Positions 6,673-7,800 of a DNA stretch of 7,800 bases are shown piece by piece (within the stretch, counting starts at the first letter, position 1; the number at the start of each line of letters is the position of its first letter). The stretch is taken from positions 1 to 7,800 of the forward strand of contig CAZBVV010000083.1 in the NCBI GenBank assembly GCA_964495345.1. Direction: 5' to 3'. The notes below the pieces were generated by a model. That model had not been told where the DNA came from. It was given only the letters and a program-made list of their open reading frames with translations, and ran no database searches. The stretch comes from UBA1081 sp964495345. GTDB lineage: Bacteria; Bacillota; Clostridia; Oscillospirales; Acutalibacteraceae. Both the position numbers and the translations under genes were made by a program.

Positions 6673-7341
6673 ATGACCAAAAAGAAAGCAATAGGTTTTA
6701 CCGTAATTACAACAGTTTTAAAACCGATTTTTAAATTCTGGTACACGCCAAAAATATTCGGTAAAAAAAATATTCCGAAAAAAGGTGCGGTAGTTATTGC
6801 CTGCAATCATAAGCACATTATGGACCAATGTATGGTAATATGTGCAACTCACAGACCAATAAGCTATATGGCAAAATGCGAATATTTTGAAGGGCGTTTT
6901 GCATGGTTCTTCCGCATGACAGGTTGTATATGCGTTAACCGCAACGGAAACGACTTTCAAGCGAAACAGGAGGCAAACAATGTGCTTGCAAACGGCGGTG
7001 CATTGGGGATTTTTCCCGAGGGCACACGAAACAGAACGGACAGTATGTTAACCGATTTTAAATACGGAGCAGCATCTCTTGCCTGCAAAAACAATGCGTT
7101 AATTCTGCCTGTAGCCGTTACGGGAGATTACTCTTTCAGGAGCAAAACTCTTGCCGCAAGAATAGGTAAGCCATTTTTAACCGAAAATATGACTCCTCAA
7201 CAGGCAAACGAAAAGCTTAAAACGGAGATAACAAACCTCATGCTTAAAAATCTTAACGCAGGCTATGGGTCCGTTGATGAATACCTTAAAGCGGAGGCTT
7301 TACTTTTGGAAAAGGACAGGGATTTTACAAAGGATGTCTGA
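6673..7341 (+). CDS. PlsC-like 1-acylglycerol-3-phosphate acyltransferase family protein, canonical motifs
   Basis: Second acyltransferase of the operon (222 residues), homologous to the one at 4352. HX4D is CNHKHIMD (His46, Asp51), motif II is TGCICVNR (83-90), motif III is the canonical FPEGTRN (114-120) and motif IV is LILPVAVTG (143-151). All catalytic and binding motifs are intact, so this copy is the better candidate for a true lysophosphatidate or lysophospholipid acyltransferase. Compared with copy 1 it has a longer C-terminal tail (about 195-222), rich in charged residues. The ATG follows the TAA of the synthetase gene with no gap; a moderate AAGGAA lies about 12 nt upstream, so coupling to upstream translation is likely. 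Its 3' end overlaps the convergent gene by 17 bp. Confidence 0.92.
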   Translation: MTKKKAIGFTVITTVLKPIFKFWYTPKIFGKKNIPKKGAVVIACNHKHIMDQCMVICATHRPISYMAKCEYFEGRFAWFFRMTGCICVNRNGNDFQAKQEANNVLANGGALGIFPEGTRNRTDSMLTDFKYGAASLACKNNALILPVAVTGDYSFRSKTLAARIGKPFLTENMTPQQANEKLKTEITNLMLKNLNAGYGSVDEYLKAEALLLEKDRDFTKDV

Positions 7342-7800
7342 TAATATTGCTTTTACCGATAATACTTTCAAGGCTCAGTATACCTGCATTGTGTGAATTT
7401 GCACCGCCTGTTGAACCGCAATATTCGGCAAGTACAACAGGTTTTATTCCCTTTTCAAAAAAATCTGCGGCAGTAAGCAACACGCAACATTCCGTATTCA
7501 TCCCTGCGATATACACACATTCGGGAGACATTCCCGAATTTTCTTTTTTTATCACATTTATAACGTCATCAGAGCAGGCTGAATAAACATTTTTAAACAC
7601 GAAATAATCAGCATTATTTGCTTCACCCACAACCGCCTGCTCACGTGATGTCATCATTTCATTCCAGCCCATTAAACAGGAAATGGGACTGCCGATGTAA
7701 TTGCGGTAAACTGAAGCAATAACGCAATCAAAAGTCTTACTGCAAATGAGCTTATCAATTTTTTCTTTAACAGGCAGAGTATTTTCATTCATAAAACCAC
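7325..7800 (-). CDS. Isochorismatase-like cysteine hydrolase, N-terminus outside the window
   Basis: C-terminal 158 or so residues of a hydrolase of the isochorismatase/nicotinamidase superfamily, cytoplasmic amidases or related enzymes with an Asp-Lys-Cys triad. Counting from the Met codon at 7792, the Lys is 67 (YFVFKNVYSAC) and the nucleophile is Cys103 in TECCVLLTA, followed by a conserved His in GGANSHNAG. The frame stays open to the window edge, encoding Gly-Phe just before that Met. This matches the family's N-terminal D-x-Q-x-G-F segment, so the Met is internal and the triad Asp lies beyond 7800. Substrate (nicotinamide, isochorismate, other amide) cannot be assigned. The gene is convergent with the acyltransferase operon. 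Confidence 0.88.
   Translation of the reverse strand, partial: GFMNENTLPVKEKIDKLICSKTFDCVIASVYRNYIGSPISCLMGWNEMMTSREQAVVGEANNADYFVFKNVYSACSDDVINVIKKENSGMSPECVYIAGMNTECCVLLTAADFFEKGIKPVVLAEYCGSTGGANSHNAGILSLESIIGKSNIIRHPL

Noticed and set aside
7347..7586. Plus-strand open frame after the second acyltransferase
   Set aside because: It is antisense to the isochorismatase-like gene, whose catalytic motifs are clear on the minus strand.

Overview
The window looks like ordinary low-GC chromosomal DNA from a Gram-positive anaerobe of the Bacillota. A clostridial or Ruminococcus-like gut lineage is my inference. The grounds are AT-rich codon use, AAGGTGA-type ribosome binding sites, vegetative promoters with extended -10 elements, tRNA genes with an encoded CCA, and a two-gene TrkA/TrkH potassium system. 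I see no insertion sequence, phage gene, CRISPR array or plasmid function. I did not find a clearly new biological system; the best leads are regulatory or enzymological details of known families.

Left part (1-1158), all transcribed leftward: a tRNA-Val(UAC) followed by a tRNA-Asp(GUC) cut by the window edge, driven by a very good promoter with A-tracts upstream of it. Upstream of them lies an alpha/beta-hydrolase of the hormone-sensitive-lipase type (262-1158). Its probable start is a GTG, downstream of the first ATG codons in its frame.

Centre (1159-4171): a compact divergent promoter region, with only 12 bp between the two -35 boxes, separates the hydrolase from trkA-trkH. These two genes encode the NAD-binding regulatory subunit and the membrane channel subunit of a potassium uptake system, and they end at a strong intrinsic terminator. 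A TACA-N2-TGTA palindrome plus a third half-site lies on the trkA -10/transcription start, a plausible repressor operator.

Right part (4172-7341): after a 180-bp intergenic region holding a folded element with alternative pairings, three tightly packed rightward genes encode a PlsC-like acyltransferase, an AMP-forming acyl-CoA/acyl-ACP synthetase and a second PlsC-like acyltransferase. The set resembles the domains of the fused enterobacterial Aas protein split into separate genes, suggesting that free fatty acids are activated and transferred to a lysophospholipid or related acceptor. The first acyltransferase has an altered motif III (FPQGT instead of FPEGT). A leftward isochorismatase-like cysteine hydrolase, whose N-terminus lies beyond the window, overlaps the last gene by 17 bp tail to tail.
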